A stretch of 64,000 bases of DNA from Thioclava pacifica DSM 10166 (GTDB lineage Bacteria; Pseudomonadota; Alphaproteobacteria; Rhodobacterales; Rhodobacteraceae): NCBI RefSeq assembly GCF_000714535.1, contig NZ_AUND01000001.1, positions 434,001 to 498,000 on the forward strand, in the 5' to 3' direction. Shown here piece by piece: positions 18,860-27,961 of the stretch. The first letter of the stretch is position 1. Every line of letters starts with the position of its first letter. Under the pieces are notes generated by a model. It saw nothing but the letters and a program-made list of their open reading frames with translations. It did not search any database and had not been told where the DNA came from. A program made the position numbers and the translations under genes.

Positions 18860-19366
18860 TTATTCCGTGCCCCGATAAGGCTGGACATATTGCAGCGCCA
18901 TGTCCCAGGGGAAGAAGATCCAGGTGTCCTGGCTGACCTCGGTGATATAGGTATCGACCAGCGGCGCGCCTTTCGGCTTGGCATAGACGGTGGCGAATTG
19001 CGCCTTGGGGAAAAGCTCGCGCACCAGTTTCAGCGTGTTGCCGGTATCGACGAGGTCGTCGACGATCAGAATGCCCTCGCCGCCGTTTTCCATGATATCG
19101 GGCTGCGTCGGTTTGATGACCTGCGCCTCGCGCTGTTCCTGGTGGCTGTAGCTTTTCACCGAGATCGTATCGACCTTGCGGATGTCGAGCTCGCGCGCGA
19201 CGATCGCTGCGGGAACCAGACCGCCGCGGGTGATGCCCACGACCGCGCGCCAGTTGCCGTCATCAGGTCCCTTCCCGTCGAGCCGCCAGGCGAGCGCGCG
19301 CGCATCGCGGTGGAGCTGATCCCAGCTGACATGGAAGCCTTTTTCGTGGGGCAGACGGTCGGACAT
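18860..19366 (-). CDS. gpt: Xanthine(-guanine) phosphoribosyltransferase
   Basis: A 168-residue type I phosphoribosyltransferase that salvages xanthine and guanine with PRPP to XMP and GMP. The PRPP motif [14 protein letters not shown] is intact and the N-terminal [12 protein letters not shown] forms the PPi loop region. The length and the ending, [15 protein letters not shown], fit the Gpt/XGPRT family. It lies between a LysE exporter (10 bases upstream) and DUF2127 on the same strand. Confidence 0.93.
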   Translation of the reverse strand: MSDRLPHEKGFHVSWDQLHRDARALAWRLDGKGPDDGNWRAVVGITRGGLVPAAIVARELDIRKVDTISVKSYSHQEQREAQVIKPTQPDIMENGGEGILIVDDLVDTGNTLKLVRELFPKAQFATVYAKPKGAPLVDTYITEVSQDTWIFFPWDMALQYVQPYRGTE

Positions 19367-19376
19367 GGTGTTTTCC

Positions 19377-19994
19377 TCAGGTCAGGGCGAGTTTCAGACC
19401 GAGCAGGGCGAGCAGCCCGCCGAAGACGCGCTCGATCACGGTTTTCAGGTTGAGATAGGCCGCACGGGTTTTCTCGAGCGAAAAGATCCGCGCCACCAGC
19501 ACATTCCAGACGGTATCGTTGAACATCACGATCCCAAGGATCGCCGCATAGGCCCAGCCGGGGGCCGAGGGCGGGATGAACGTCAGGAAGACGGTGCCGA
19601 AAAACACGGCGGGCTTGGGATTGGCGAGCTGGGTCGAGATGCCAAGCCAGACCAGCCGCGGCACCGAGCGGGTGCGGGGCAGGTCGGGGATGTGCTGATC
19701 CAGCGGGTCGCCCGCATGGCGCCACATCTTGAACGCGAGCCACAGCAGATAGGCGGCGCCCGCGAATTTCAGCGTGGTCAGAAGCGCTGGGGCCACCTTG
19801 AAGACCAGCGCGAGGCCGAACAGCGCTGCCGCCGCCCAGATCACCGCGCCAAGCCCGATCCCCACCGCCAGCCACACGCCGCGGCCGAAGCCTTCGCGCA
19901 GGCTGGTGCGTGCGGCCAGCAAAACGGCCGGCCCTGGCGACATCGCTGCCGCCAGTTGCACGAAATAGATCGCCATGAGGGCCGCGAGGCTCAT
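19377..19994 (-). CDS. LysE/RhtB family amino-acid exporter
   Basis: A 205-residue protein with about six membrane helices and the family features [22 protein letters not shown] near the start and [16 protein letters not shown] in the middle. Members export lysine, arginine, threonine, homoserine lactones or similar solutes; the substrate here is unknown. It follows fabI with a 10-base gap on the same strand, and gpt follows it with a 10-base gap, suggesting one transcript fabI-lysE-gpt-DUF2127. Confidence 0.88.
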   Translation of the reverse strand: MSLAALMAIYFVQLAAAMSPGPAVLLAARTSLREGFGRGVWLAVGIGLGAVIWAAAALFGLALVFKVAPALLTTLKFAGAAYLLWLAFKMWRHAGDPLDQHIPDLPRTRSVPRLVWLGISTQLANPKPAVFFGTVFLTFIPPSAPGWAYAAILGIVMFNDTVWNVLVARIFSLEKTRAAYLNLKTVIERVFGGLLALLGLKLALT

Positions 19995-20004
19995 CGCGAG
20001 CGCC

Positions 20005-20826
20005 TCAGTCCTTGCGGCCGGTGACCACGTCGATATCGGGCGCGTCCACCGCCTTCATGCCCACGACGTGATAGCCCGCATCCACATGCAGCGTCTCGCC
20101 CGTGGTCCCGGAGCCGAGATCCGAGAGCAGGTAGAGCGCGGCTTTGCCGACCTCTTCCTGCGTCACGTTGCGACGCAGCGGCGAGTTCAGTTCATTCCAC
20201 TTCATGATGTAGCGGAAATCGCCGATGCCCGAGGCCGCGAGCGTCTTGATCGGACCGGCCGAGATCGCGTTGCAGCGGATGCCGTCCTTGCCCAGATCCT
20301 CGGCGATATATTTCACCGACGCTTCCAGCGCGGCCTTGGCCACACCCATCACGTTGTAATGCGGCATGACCTGCTCTGCGCCGTAATAGGTCAGCGTCAG
20401 CAGCGAGCCGCCCTCGGTCATCATCGCGGCAGCGCGTGCGCAGACAGCCGTGAAGGAATAGACCGAGATGTCCATCGTCATGGTGAAATTGTCGCGCGAG
20501 GTGTCGACATAGCGGCCGCGCAGCTCGTTCTTGTCGGAGAATCCGATCGCGTGCACGACGAAGTCGAGCTTGCCCCACTTCTCTTTCAGCGTATTGAACA
20601 GCGCGTCGATCGAAGCGCCGTCGGCCACGTCGCAATCGACGAGGATATCCGAGCCAAGCTGCTCGGCCAGCGGGCCCACGCGTTTTCTCAGCGCATCGCC
20701 CTGATAGGAGAAGGCCAGTTCGGCGCCCGCATCCGCAAGGGCTTTGGCGATGCCCCAGGCGATGGATTTGTCATTGGCGAGGCCCATGATCAGTCCGCGC
20801 TTGCCCGCCATCAGGTTGTTCGACAT
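20005..20826 (-). CDS. fabI: Enoyl-[acyl-carrier-protein] reductase (NADH) FabI
   Basis: A 273-residue SDR-fold enzyme for the last reduction in fatty-acid elongation and the target of triclosan and isoniazid-like drugs. The nucleotide motif GLANDKSIAWGIAKAL is the FabI form of the glycine-rich loop. Y157 and K164 (YNVMGVAK) form the catalytic pair, and NAISAGPIKTLAASGI is conserved. It is first in a likely fabI-lysE-gpt-DUF2127 transcript and divergent from pdxH across 140 bases. Confidence 0.96.
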   Translation of the reverse strand: MSNNLMAGKRGLIMGLANDKSIAWGIAKALADAGAELAFSYQGDALRKRVGPLAEQLGSDILVDCDVADGASIDALFNTLKEKWGKLDFVVHAIGFSDKNELRGRYVDTSRDNFTMTMDISVYSFTAVCARAAAMMTEGGSLLTLTYYGAEQVMPHYNVMGVAKAALEASVKYIAEDLGKDGIRCNAISAGPIKTLAASGIGDFRYIMKWNELNSPLRRNVTQEEVGKAALYLLSDLGSGTTGETLHVDAGYHVVGMKAVDAPDIDVVTGRKD

Positions 20827-20966
20827 GTCAGGTTTTCCCCCGCTTCGCTCTGGTAAGTTCGAATGCTTTAGGCGAAAGGTGAGGATGCATCAAGGCCGCT
20901 GACCCCTCGTCAAGCTTCGCGGCACCGACGAGAGGACCAGGGCGCGCAGAAAGCTGGAGGTGAGTG
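20827..20966. promoter_or_regulatory. Divergent fabI/pdxH intergenic region
   Basis: This 140-base gap holds both promoters. CTCGTC (20916-ish) and GACGAG (20928-ish) form a loose dyad. I see no operator I can name; FadR/FabT-like sites were looked for by eye and not found. Confidence 0.35.
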
Positions 20967-21590
20967 ATGAGCGACCGGAGCGGGATTTTTGCGGGCGATG
21001 ACCCCTATGCGATTGCGCAGCGCTGGCTGGGCGAGGCCGAAGCGACCGAGATCAACGATCCCAATGCGATCGCGATCGCGACCGTCGATGCCGATGGATT
21101 GCCGAATGTGCGCATGGTGCTTTTGAAGGATATCGAGGGGCGCGACATGCCCTCGGGGGGCGCGTTCGTCTTCTACACCAATTACGGCTCGGCCAAGGCG
21201 CGCGAGATCGAACAGGCGGGCAAGGCGGCTTTCGTGATGCACTGGAAATCGCTCCGGCGTCAGATTCGGGTACGCGGGCTGGTTGAGCGCGAGGAGGGAC
21301 CGCAGGCTGATGAGTATTACGCTTCGCGCTCGCTCAAATCGCGGCTCGGGGCCTGGGCCTCGCGACAAAGTGAGCCTTTGTCATCGCGAACTGCGCTCAT
21401 GGCCGAGGTCGCGAAAGTCACCGCAAGCCACGGTCCGAACCCGAAACGCCCGCCCTTCTGGGGAGGGTTCAGAATCAAGCCCTTGGAGATCGAATTCTGG
21501 GCCGATGGCGCCTTCCGGTTGCATGATCGTTTTCGTTGGCGGCGACAAACCCTTGCCGATGAGTGGGAAATTTCGCGCCTAAACCCGTGA
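20967..21590 (+). CDS. pdxH: Pyridoxamine/pyridoxine 5'-phosphate oxidase
   Basis: A 207-residue FMN enzyme that makes pyridoxal 5'-phosphate from PNP or PMP, the final vitamin B6 step. Motifs: [22 protein letters not shown] (FMN-binding strand pair), [15 protein letters not shown], and the C-terminal [15 protein letters not shown] with the RLHDR active-site loop. GGAGG sits 6 bases before the ATG at 20967, which is preferred over a GTG one codon earlier. Confidence 0.95.
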   Translation: MSDRSGIFAGDDPYAIAQRWLGEAEATEINDPNAIAIATVDADGLPNVRMVLLKDIEGRDMPSGGAFVFYTNYGSAKAREIEQAGKAAFVMHWKSLRRQIRVRGLVEREEGPQADEYYASRSLKSRLGAWASRQSEPLSSRTALMAEVAKVTASHGPNPKRPPFWGGFRIKPLEIEFWADGAFRLHDRFRWRRQTLADEWEISRLNP

Positions 21591-21609
21591 ATTTCACGCT
21601 TCGTGAATT
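21591..21609 (+). terminator. Short hairpin directly after pdxH
   Basis: TTCACG (21593-21598) and CGTGAA (21602-21607) form a perfect 6-bp stem with a 3-base loop right after the pdxH stop codon. No U-run follows, so termination is only possible; it may also lie in the leader of the cold-shock gene. Confidence 0.4.
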
Positions 21610-21707
21610 GCAGAGGGTCTTGATTTACGAGGATTTCTCTTGAAGAGTTCGCCCGAGGTCGCATTCTCGTGGAGGATGTGGCAGGACGCGAACAGGAAAG
21701 CCCGAAA

Positions 21708-22262
21708 ATGCAAACGGGATGGAAGATGCTGGGGGAAACGGTGACCGATCCGGAAGAGATCACAGGCACCGTGAAATGGTTCGACCCGGTGAAGGGGTTT
21801 GGATTCATCATTGATGATCGGGGTGGGCCCGACATTCTCCTGCATGCGAATGTGCTGAGAAATTTCGGACAGGGCTCGATTGCCGACCACGCGCAGATCC
21901 GGGTGCGGGTGCAAGTCACGCCGCGCGGGGCACAGGCCGTCGAGGTGCTCGAAATCGCGCCGCCCGAGGGAGAGACACTCGCGCCGATCGAGGATCTGGG
22001 TGAAAACACGCCTGACGAGATCGCGGCGCTCCCGCTGGAGCCCGCGCGGGTGAAGTGGTTCGAGAAGGCCAAGGGCTTCGGCTTTGCCAATGTGTTCGAG
22101 CGCGACGAGGATGTCTTCATCCACATGGAAGTGCTGCGCCGGTCGGGCTTTGCCGATCTCAGCCCCGGCGAGGCGGTCTGCCTGCGTGTGATCGAGGGCA
22201 AGAGGGGCCGCATGGCCGCACAGGTTCTTGCATGGGACGCTTCACTGAAATCCGGGCGCTGA
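21708..22262 (+). CDS. Double cold-shock domain protein
   Basis: About 184 residues with two cold-shock domains. The first (near residues 20-80) has VKWFDPVKGFGFI with the partner motif LLHANVL. The second (near 113-175) has VKWFEKAKGFGFA with VFIHMEVLRR. These RNP-like motifs bind single-stranded RNA or DNA, and such proteins act as RNA chaperones or antiterminators. Tandem domains are common in alphaproteobacteria. The start is uncertain: the ATG at 21708 follows an AGGA at a reasonable distance, while a GTG at 21669 would add 13 residues. The next gene begins inside its last 31 bases. Confidence 0.88.
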   Translation: MQTGWKMLGETVTDPEEITGTVKWFDPVKGFGFIIDDRGGPDILLHANVLRNFGQGSIADHAQIRVRVQVTPRGAQAVEVLEIAPPEGETLAPIEDLGENTPDEIAALPLEPARVKWFEKAKGFGFANVFERDEDVFIHMEVLRRSGFADLSPGEAVCLRVIEGKRGRMAAQVLAWDASLKSGR

Positions 22263-22729
22263 TCGCCTTTGCTTCCGTGTTTTTTGCCGCCCCTGCATTC
22301 GCGCAGGCGGGCGAGGCGGTGCAATGCCGCGAGGACTTGGCGATTCTGCGGCAGGGTGGCACCCGGGTCGAGTTCCATATCGAGATCGCCGATGATGCGG
22401 GTGAGCGCGCACAGGGGCTGATGGGCCGGACATCCATGGCGAGCGGGGCGGGGATGCTTTTCATCTATCCGGCGCCGCGTGAGGTGTTTTTCTGGATGCA
22501 TGACACGCCGCTGCCACTCGACATGCTCTTCATCGACGCGGCGGGGCGGGTGGTCAATGTCGCGGCGAATGCGCGGCCCAATGACGACACCCCGATTCCC
22601 TCCGGCGCGCCGGTGCGTTTCGTGCTCGAGATCAATGCCGGGCTCGCCGCGAAACTCGGTCTCGGGCCGGGGGCCGAGCTTGCCCACCCCTCGATCGACC
22701 CCGCTCTGGCGGCTTTCCCGTGCAAATGA
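22232..22729 (+). CDS. DUF192 family exported protein
   Basis: A 165-residue protein with a signal peptide (about residues 1-25, IRALIAFASVFFAAPAFAQA with an AxA cleavage site) and one DUF192 domain. The domain has the typical pattern: VEFHIEIADDAGERAQGLMGR, then GMLFIYP, FFWMHDTPLPLDMLFID and INAG near the end. DUF192 proteins are periplasmic or secreted and have no established reaction. The ATG at 22232 lies 31 bases inside the cold-shock gene in another frame, so translation is likely coupled. Confidence 0.85.
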   Translation: MGRFTEIRALIAFASVFFAAPAFAQAGEAVQCREDLAILRQGGTRVEFHIEIADDAGERAQGLMGRTSMASGAGMLFIYPAPREVFFWMHDTPLPLDMLFIDAAGRVVNVAANARPNDDTPIPSGAPVRFVLEINAGLAAKLGLGPGAELAHPSIDPALAAFPCK

Positions 22730-22769
22730 CCCTTTCCTTGCGCCGGACCTCTTTGTAAGGAGGGGGCGT

Positions 22770-22846
22770 CGGGGCGTAGCGCAGCCTGGTAGCGCGTCTG
22801 TTTTGGGTACAGAAGGTCGTGAGTTCGAATCTCGCCGCCCCGACCA
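22770..22846 (+). tRNA. tRNA-Pro (anticodon UGG), CCA encoded
   Basis: A 77-base cloverleaf. The acceptor stem CGGGGCG (22770-22776) pairs fully with CGCCCCG (22836-22842), followed by A and an encoded CCA. The anticodon stem TCTGT/ACAGA encloses a 7-base loop, TTTGGGT, with anticodon TGG at 22804-22806; the T arm carries GTTCGAATC. It reads CCA and, by wobble, other proline codons. Confidence 0.97.
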
Positions 22847-23367
22847 TTTCCCGCGAAAAGCCCGAACAGAGTGGTCACTACATCTTGTAGGCGTGCCGAA
22901 TTGTGGCACCAAGGTCACGGCGGGCGGCTTTGCCCAAAAAATCGGCAATCAGGCGGGAATAAATCCACAAGATATTGTGGTTTGTGGATCGTTTGCCGCA
23001 ATTACGCCCTATCCCTGCGGTAAGCCCCAATGAAATTTGGCGTTTTTTCATGCTGCATTGCGGCGCTTGCGCGTTAACGAAATGTGGATGAATCGAGCAG
23101 GCTGCTCAGGGAAGGGGTGGTCAACTGAAAAATGCTGGTTTTCGTCATTAAAGTTTCGTTGACGCGTTGCGCGAGCTACGGCAGGTTGTGTCGTGTCGGC
23201 AGCAAAGCCACCAGATATAGTGGCGGCGGCAGGCTAAGGGACAGATTTCGATGATGCTCGCCTCGCAAGAAAGGCGCGCCCGCCTCGTGGTATCGACCGC
23301 GAGACGCTAAGCTGTCTTTGCCCGTCCGCCCGCCGCGATTGACTTTATTTTGAACGGGGACAGGGCA
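22847..23367 (+). promoter_or_regulatory. 521-base leader/promoter region of nrdJ with several dyads
   Basis: No gene is evident in this long gap. Inverted repeats include CTACA-tct-TGTAG (22878-22890), CCACAA-gata-TTGTGG (22965-22980) and GCCAC-N8-GTGGC (23207-23224). The lower-GC stretch around 22930-23160 probably holds the promoter. No B12-box or conserved cobalamin-riboswitch core could be recognised on either strand. Confidence 0.5.
22965..22980. promoter_or_regulatory. Candidate NrdR box upstream of nrdJ
   Basis: The 16-bp sequence CCACAAGATATTGTGG is a near-perfect dyad that resembles the NrdR consensus ACACTATATATTGTGT in length and in the central TGTG/CACA halves. A flanking TTGTGGAT (22982-22989) also pairs with ATCCACAA (22963-22970), giving an alternative fold. 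NrdR normally binds two boxes about 31-32 bp apart; a clear second box was not found, so the call is provisional. Confidence 0.5.
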
Positions 23368-26300
23368 ATGAAGATCGAACGCAAGTTCACCACCGAAGAC
23401 ACCGGCGCCTACGGTGCGCTCGCCTTCACGACGACGACCTCGGAGATTCGCAATCCCGACGGCAAGGTGGTGTTCCGCAACGACTCGGTCGAAGTGCCCG
23501 AGGGCTGGAGCCAGGTTGCCTCCGACGTGCTCGCCCAGAAATACTTCCGCAAGGCCGGCGTTCCCGCGGCCCTTAAGAAGGTGCGTGAAAAAGGCGTTCC
23601 GGAATTCCTGTGGCGTTCGGTTCCCGATGAGGACGCGCTCGCCCAGCTCCCCGAAGAGGCGCGCTTCACCGGTGAGAACTCGGCCAAGCAAGTCTTCGAC
23701 CGTCTCGCTGGCGCCTGGTGCTACTGGGGCTGGAAAGGTGGCTACTTCACCACCGAGGCCGACGCGCAGGCTTACTACGACGAGATGCGCTTCATGCTGG
23801 CCGAACAGATGGCCGCGCCGAATTCGCCGCAATGGTTCAACACCGGTCTGCACTGGGCTTACGGCATCGACGGCCCGGGTCAGGGCCACTTCTATGTCGA
23901 TTACAAGACCGGCAAGCTGACCAAATCGGCTTCGGCCTACGAGCATCCGCAGCCCCATGCCTGCTTCATCCAGTCGGTCTCGGACGATCTGGTGCAGGAA
24001 GGCGGGATCATGGACCTCTGGGTCCGCGAGGCGCGCCTGTTCAAATACGGCTCGGGCACCGGGACCAACTTCTCGTCGCTGCGCGCGGCGAACGAGCCTC
24101 TGTCGGGCGGCGGCAAATCCTCGGGCCTGATGGGCTTTTTGAAGATCGGCGACCGCGCGGCGGGCGCGATCAAGTCGGGCGGCACCACGCGCCGTGCGGC
24201 GAAGATGGTGATCTGCGACATGGATCACCCCGATATCGAGGAATTCGTCAACTGGAAGGTCATCGAAGAGCAGAAAGTGGCGAGCCTTGTCGCGGGCTCC
24301 AAGCTGCACGAGCGCGAGCTCAACAAGATCTTCGAGGCGATCCGCGAATTCGACGGCTCCGACGAGACCTCGGTCGATCCGACCCAGAACGAGGCACTGA
24401 AAGAGGCGATCCGCTCCGCCAAGCGCGTGATGATCCCCGAGACCTATATCAACCGCGTGCTCCAATACGCGCGCCAAGGCTACAGCTCGATCGAGTTCCC
24501 GACCTATGACACCGACTGGGACTCGGAAGCCTATGTCTCGGTCTCGGGCCAGAACTCGAACAACTCGGTGCGCGTCACCAACGCCTTCCTGAAGGCGGTC
24601 AAGGACGATGCCGATTGGGAACTGGTGCGCCGTACCGACGGCAAGGTCGCCAAGACCGTGAAGGCGCGCGATCTGTGGGAGCAGGTCGGCCATGCCGCCT
24701 GGGCCTGTGCCGATCCGGGCATCCAGTTCCACGACACCGTCAACGAATGGCACACCTGCCCCGAGGATGGGCAGATCCGCGGCTCGAACCCGTGCTCGGA
24801 ATACATGTTCCTCGACGACACGGCCTGTAACCTCGCCTCGATGAACCTGCTGACCTTCTACAAGGACGCCAAGTTCGACGCCGAGAGCTACATCCACGCG
24901 ACCCGCCTGTGGACCGTGACGCTGGAAATCTCGGTGCTGATGGCGCAGTTCCCCTCGAAGGAAATCGCGCAGCGCTCCTATGACTTCCGCACGCTGGGCC
25001 TTGGCTACGCGAATATCGGCGGCCTGCTGATGAACATGGGTCTGGGCTACGACTCCAAGGAAGGCCGCGCGCTCTGCGGTGCTTTGACCGCGGTGATGAC
25101 GGGTGTTTCCTACGCCACCTCGGCCGAGATGGCGGGCGAGCTGGGCGCTTTCCCGGGCTATGAGAAGAACGCAGCCCATATGCTGCGCGTCATCCGCAAC
25201 CACCGCAACGCCGCCTACGGCAACACCTCGGGCTACGAGGCGCTGGAGATCAAGCCGGTCGCGCTCGACCACAAGAACTGCCCCGATCAGGACCTGATCG
25301 AGCTGTCGCACAAGGCCTGGGACGAGGCGCTGAGCCTCGGCGAGAAGCATGGCTACCGCAACGCGCAGGTCTCGGTGATCGCGCCGACCGGCACGATCGG
25401 TCTCGTGATGGATTGCGACACCACCGGCATCGAGCCTGACTTCGCGCTGGTGAAGTTCAAGAAACTCGCGGGCGGCGGCTACTTCAAGATCATCAACCGT
25501 TCGGTTCCGGGCGCGCTCGAGACGCTGGGCTACAGCTCGTCGCAGATCGAAGAGATCATCGCCTATGCCGTGGGTCACGCCTCGCTTGGCAACTGCCCCG
25601 ACATCAACACCACCGCGCTGATCGGCCACGGCTTCGGCCCGCGCGAGATCGAGAAGGTCGAGGCCGCGCTGCCGACCGCCTTCGACATCCGCTTCGTCTT
25701 CAACCAGTGGACGCTGGGCGAGGAGTTCTGCACCAAGACGCTGGGCATCCCGGCCGAGAAGCTGAACGACCCGACCTTCGACATGCTGCGTCACCTCGGC
25801 TTCACCAAGAAGCAGATCGACGCCGCGAACGACCATGTCTGCGGGACGATGACGCTGGAAGGCGCGCCGCATCTCAAGGACGAGCACCTGAACGTGTTCG
25901 ACTGCGCCAACCCCTGCGGCAAGAAGGGCAAGCGCTACCTCTCGGTTGAAAGCCACATCCACATGATGGCGGCCGCGCAGAGCTTCATCTCGGGCGCGAT
26001 CTCGAAGACGATCAACATGGCCAACCACGCCTCGATCGAAGACGTGAAAGCCGCGTATGAACTGAGCTGGTCGCTCGGCATCAAGGCCAACGCGCTCTAC
26101 CGCGACGGCTCGAAACTGTCGCAGCCGCTGGCCGCAGCGCTGGTCGAGGATGACGAAGAGGCCGAGGAAATCCTCGCCACCGGCTCCCCGCAGGAAAAGG
26201 CCGCCGTGCTCGCTGAGAAGATCATCGAGAAGGTGATCGTCAAGGAATACGAGCGCAGCCACCGCGAAAAGCTCCCGACGCGCCGCAAGGGATACACCCA

Positions 26301-27021
26301 GAAGGCGGTCGTGGGCGGCCACAAGGTCTACCTGCGCACCGGCGAATATGACGATGGCAGCCTCGGAGAGATCTTCATCGACATGCACAAGGAAGGCGCT
26401 GGCTTCCGTGCGATGATGAACAACTTCGCGATCGCCGTCTCGGTCGGTCTGCAATATGGCGTGCCGCTGGAAGAGTTCGTGGACGCCTTCACCTTCACCA
26501 AGTTCGAACCCGCCGGCATGGTGCAGGGCAACGACTCGATCAAGAACGCGACCTCGATCCTCGACTACGTGTTCCGCGAACTGGCCGTGTCCTATCTCGA
26601 CCGCACCGATCTGGCCCATGTGAAGCCGCAAGGCGCGTCTTTCGACGATATCGGCGGCGGCGAGAACGAGGGCAAACTGGTGGACGGCAATGTCGAGCCG
26701 GTCTCGGATAAGGCCTCGAAATCGCTCGAAGTGCTGCGCCAGATCTCCTCGACCGGCTACCTGCGCAAGCGCCTGCCGCAAGAGCTTCTGGTGCTGCAAG
26801 GCGGCAGCGGGGTCGAAACTCTGACCGCGCGCAGCGTGCAGGCCAGCGTGACCACCACCACCGCCGTGGCCTCGGGCTCAGTGCAGATGGATGCGCGCGC
26901 CAAGGCGAAGATGCAGGGCTACGAGGGCGAGGCGTGCGGCGATTGCGGCAACTACACGCTCGTGCGCAACGGCACCTGCATGAAGTGCAATACCTGCGGG
27001 GCGACCAGCGGTTGTTCCTGA
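23368..27021 (+). CDS. nrdJ: Adenosylcobalamin-dependent (class II) ribonucleotide reductase
   Basis: A 1217-residue oxygen-independent ribonucleotide reductase that makes deoxyribonucleotides using coenzyme B12. Visible landmarks are [10 protein letters not shown] (near 197; first redox cysteine), [32 protein letters not shown] (near 473, with the active-site cysteine loop), [15 protein letters not shown] (near 672) and a TSCPD-type domain [18 protein letters not shown] (about 990-1080). The C-terminal zinc-ribbon CGDCGNYTL...CMKCNTCG (from about 1190) passes reducing equivalents to the active site. No intein is visible. The ATG at 23368 is preferred over a TTG six codons upstream. Confidence 0.96.
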   Translation: MKIERKFTTEDTGAYGALAFTTTTSEIRNPDGKVVFRNDSVEVPEGWSQVASDVLAQKYFRKAGVPAALKKVREKGVPEFLWRSVPDEDALAQLPEEARFTGENSAKQVFDRLAGAWCYWGWKGGYFTTEADAQAYYDEMRFMLAEQMAAPNSPQWFNTGLHWAYGIDGPGQGHFYVDYKTGKLTKSASAYEHPQPHACFIQSVSDDLVQEGGIMDLWVREARLFKYGSGTGTNFSSLRAANEPLSGGGKSSGLMGFLKIGDRAAGAIKSGGTTRRAAKMVICDMDHPDIEEFVNWKVIEEQKVASLVAGSKLHERELNKIFEAIREFDGSDETSVDPTQNEALKEAIRSAKRVMIPETYINRVLQYARQGYSSIEFPTYDTDWDSEAYVSVSGQNSNNSVRVTNAFLKAVKDDADWELVRRTDGKVAKTVKARDLWEQVGHAAWACADPGIQFHDTVNEWHTCPEDGQIRGSNPCSEYMFLDDTACNLASMNLLTFYKDAKFDAESYIHATRLWTVTLEISVLMAQFPSKEIAQRSYDFRTLGLGYANIGGLLMNMGLGYDSKEGRALCGALTAVMTGVSYATSAEMAGELGAFPGYEKNAAHMLRVIRNHRNAAYGNTSGYEALEIKPVALDHKNCPDQDLIELSHKAWDEALSLGEKHGYRNAQVSVIAPTGTIGLVMDCDTTGIEPDFALVKFKKLAGGGYFKIINRSVPGALETLGYSSSQIEEIIAYAVGHASLGNCPDINTTALIGHGFGPREIEKVEAALPTAFDIRFVFNQWTLGEEFCTKTLGIPAEKLNDPTFDMLRHLGFTKKQIDAANDHVCGTMTLEGAPHLKDEHLNVFDCANPCGKKGKRYLSVESHIHMMAAAQSFISGAISKTINMANHASIEDVKAAYELSWSLGIKANALYRDGSKLSQPLAAALVEDDEEAEEILATGSPQEKAAVLAEKIIEKVIVKEYERSHREKLPTRRKGYTQKAVVGGHKVYLRTGEYDDGSLGEIFIDMHKEGAGFRAMMNNFAIAVSVGLQYGVPLEEFVDAFTFTKFEPAGMVQGNDSIKNATSILDYVFRELAVSYLDRTDLAHVKPQGASFDDIGGGENEGKLVDGNVEPVSDKASKSLEVLRQISSTGYLRKRLPQELLVLQGGSGVETLTARSVQASVTTTTAVASGSVQMDARAKAKMQGYEGEACGDCGNYTLVRNGTCMKCNTCGATSGCS

Positions 27022-27122
27022 GGGACAGGGGCTCCGGCGCTGGCCGGGGCCCCGACGACGAACCGGGTGTAGGGTCCGGGGGACAGAACGGAAGCGCCAA
27101 GGGCGCGTGACAGGAGCGGAAA

Positions 27123-27368
27123 TTGGAACTGATCGTCGGCAATAAACGAGTGATGCCCAAGGCGCTGCGCCGGATCCCCGGCGGAGTGGAGGCTGAACTC
27201 GTGGGCGAGGGGCTGACCTCGGTGCTCGATGCGACCTTCGCGGGCGCCTCGATCGAGTGCCTGGGCGGGGATCTCGACCACCACGCGCTCGACGTGACCG
27301 ATATCCGCATGGGCGGTGGCTCGACCACCGTCACCCTGATGACCGCGCGGGAAATGGCGCTGCATTGA
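27123..27368 (+). CDS. Small hypothetical protein downstream of nrdJ
   Basis: An 81-residue protein, MELIVGNKRVMPKALRRIPGG then a predicted beta-rich core ending in STTVTLMTAREMALH. I do not recognise a family. AGGAG lies about 6 bases before a TTG start at 27123, which fits well; the next ATG is ten codons later. Codon use and GC match the neighbours. It follows nrdJ by 101 bases on the same strand and a GC-rich hairpin follows its stop, so it is probably in the nrdJ transcript. A role with the reductase is only inferred from position. Confidence 0.6.
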   Translation: MELIVGNKRVMPKALRRIPGGVEAELVGEGLTSVLDATFAGASIECLGGDLDHHALDVTDIRMGGGSTTVTLMTAREMALH

Positions 27369-27379
27369 GATTGAGGGTT

Positions 27380-27407
27380 GGGGCGCAGTGCGGCTACACC
27401 GCGCCCC
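27380..27407 (+). terminator. GC-rich hairpin after the nrdJ transcript
   Basis: GGGGCGC (27380-27386) pairs with GCGCCCC (27401-27407) and inner GTG/CAC pairs extend the stem. It lies 11 bases after the small gene's stop codon. There is no U-run, so it may be a Rho-assisted or 3'-protecting hairpin. Confidence 0.5.
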
Positions 27408-27486
27408 GGCTTATCCTCCACTTCACCAGTGCGGGTGGGGGATTAACCAAATCGGTCCTGTCGGGCCGGTTTCAAAGGACTAACAA

Positions 27487-27498
27487 CGTTCTAGAACG
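27487..27498. promoter_or_regulatory. 12-bp perfect palindrome upstream of the 46-residue gene
   Basis: CGTTCTAGAACG is a perfect dyad 81 bases before the ATG at 27579. The surrounding 27430-27575 is less GC-rich than its neighbours and is a plausible promoter region. No known regulator is assigned. Confidence 0.35.
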
Positions 27499-27578
27499 GA
27501 GATCAATAACGCGCTGCTTACCCACAGGAAATACATGGGTTATCCCCATGCTGTCTGTGAATAAGAGGACGTTTCGCC

Positions 27579-27719
27579 ATGGCAAAACGGAAAAACTCTG
27601 AGGTGACGAGTGCCAAGGCTGCATCTGCTGCGGCCAAGGTGCTCCGCGACCGGAAGTCCTCGCCAGCTGCCAAGACAGCAGCGGCGTCGGCGCTGACACA
27701 GCGCCCGAACAAGAAGTGA
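27579..27719 (+). CDS. Small basic alanine/lysine-rich protein (46 residues)
   Basis: The ATG at 27579 opens 46 codons reading MAKRKNSEVTSAKAASAAAK, then a basic turn and SAAAKTAAASALTQRP-like repeats ending NKK. An AGAGGA ribosome binding site lies 8 bases upstream and strong hairpins lie on both sides. I recall short conserved proteins of unknown function with the same layout (MAK..N.EVTS..A..A.KVL......AK..A.SALTQ) in many proteobacteria; this is from memory and needs a search. The composition suggests a helical, possibly nucleic-acid-contacting peptide. Confidence 0.65.
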   Translation: MAKRKNSEVTSAKAASAAAKVLRDRKSSPAAKTAAASALTQRPNKK

Positions 27720-27721
27720 AA

Positions 27722-27753
27722 ATGTCTGGAGGTGGCGTGCTGCCTCCAGACAT
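27722..27753 (+). terminator. Perfect 11-bp hairpin after the small basic protein
   Basis: ATGTCTGGAGG (27722-27732) and CCTCCAGACAT (27743-27753) pair perfectly around a 10-base loop, beginning 3 bases after the stop codon. There is no U-run. It is a likely terminator or mRNA-stabilising element. Confidence 0.6.
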
Positions 27754-27854
27754 AGAAGATCCGGGGCGGGTGCGCTCGCCCTAGACGCTGAGAAGGCCCA
27801 GGCAAAACGACGATAAGCTCGGGCGGTCAACGAATGAGCCTGATCGGCGAAACT

Positions 27855-27884
27855 GGCCCCCTCCGGTCCCCAGCGGAGGGGGCC
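27855..27884. other. Perfect 11-bp GC hairpin in the nrdJ/fpr intergenic region
   Basis: GGCCCCCTCCG (27855-27865) pairs with CGGAGGGGGCC (27874-27884) around 8 bases. It lies between the hairpin at 27722 and the fpr terminator at 27912, in about 100 bases with no gene. It could be a transcript end from either strand or part of a small RNA. Confidence 0.45.
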
Positions 27885-27911
27885 GCATTATGTTCGCCAG
27901 AGGGCTGCAAC

Positions 27912-27937
27912 GAAAAAGGGCGGCCGTTTGGCCGCCC
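27912..27937 (-). terminator. Intrinsic terminator of fpr
   Basis: On the minus strand GGGCGGCC (27930-27937) pairs with GGCCGCCC (27918-27925 on plus) with a 4-base loop, then TTTTT (27913-27917). It sits 24 bases beyond the fpr stop. Confidence 0.9.
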
Positions 27938-27961
27938 GAGTGGTCCGGTAAACCCGATCCG

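Noticed and set aside
22847-23367. Cobalamin riboswitch in front of nrdJ
   Set aside because: Looked for the B12 box and the conserved core on both strands because the enzyme uses B12; neither was found, and riboswitches normally repress the B12-independent enzyme instead.
23176-26799. A 1207-codon open frame on the minus strand opposite nrdJ
   Set aside because: It is the antisense shadow of a GC-rich, codon-biased gene; the translation is His/Arg/Val-rich with no family motif, while the plus-strand frame is a clear class II ribonucleotide reductase.
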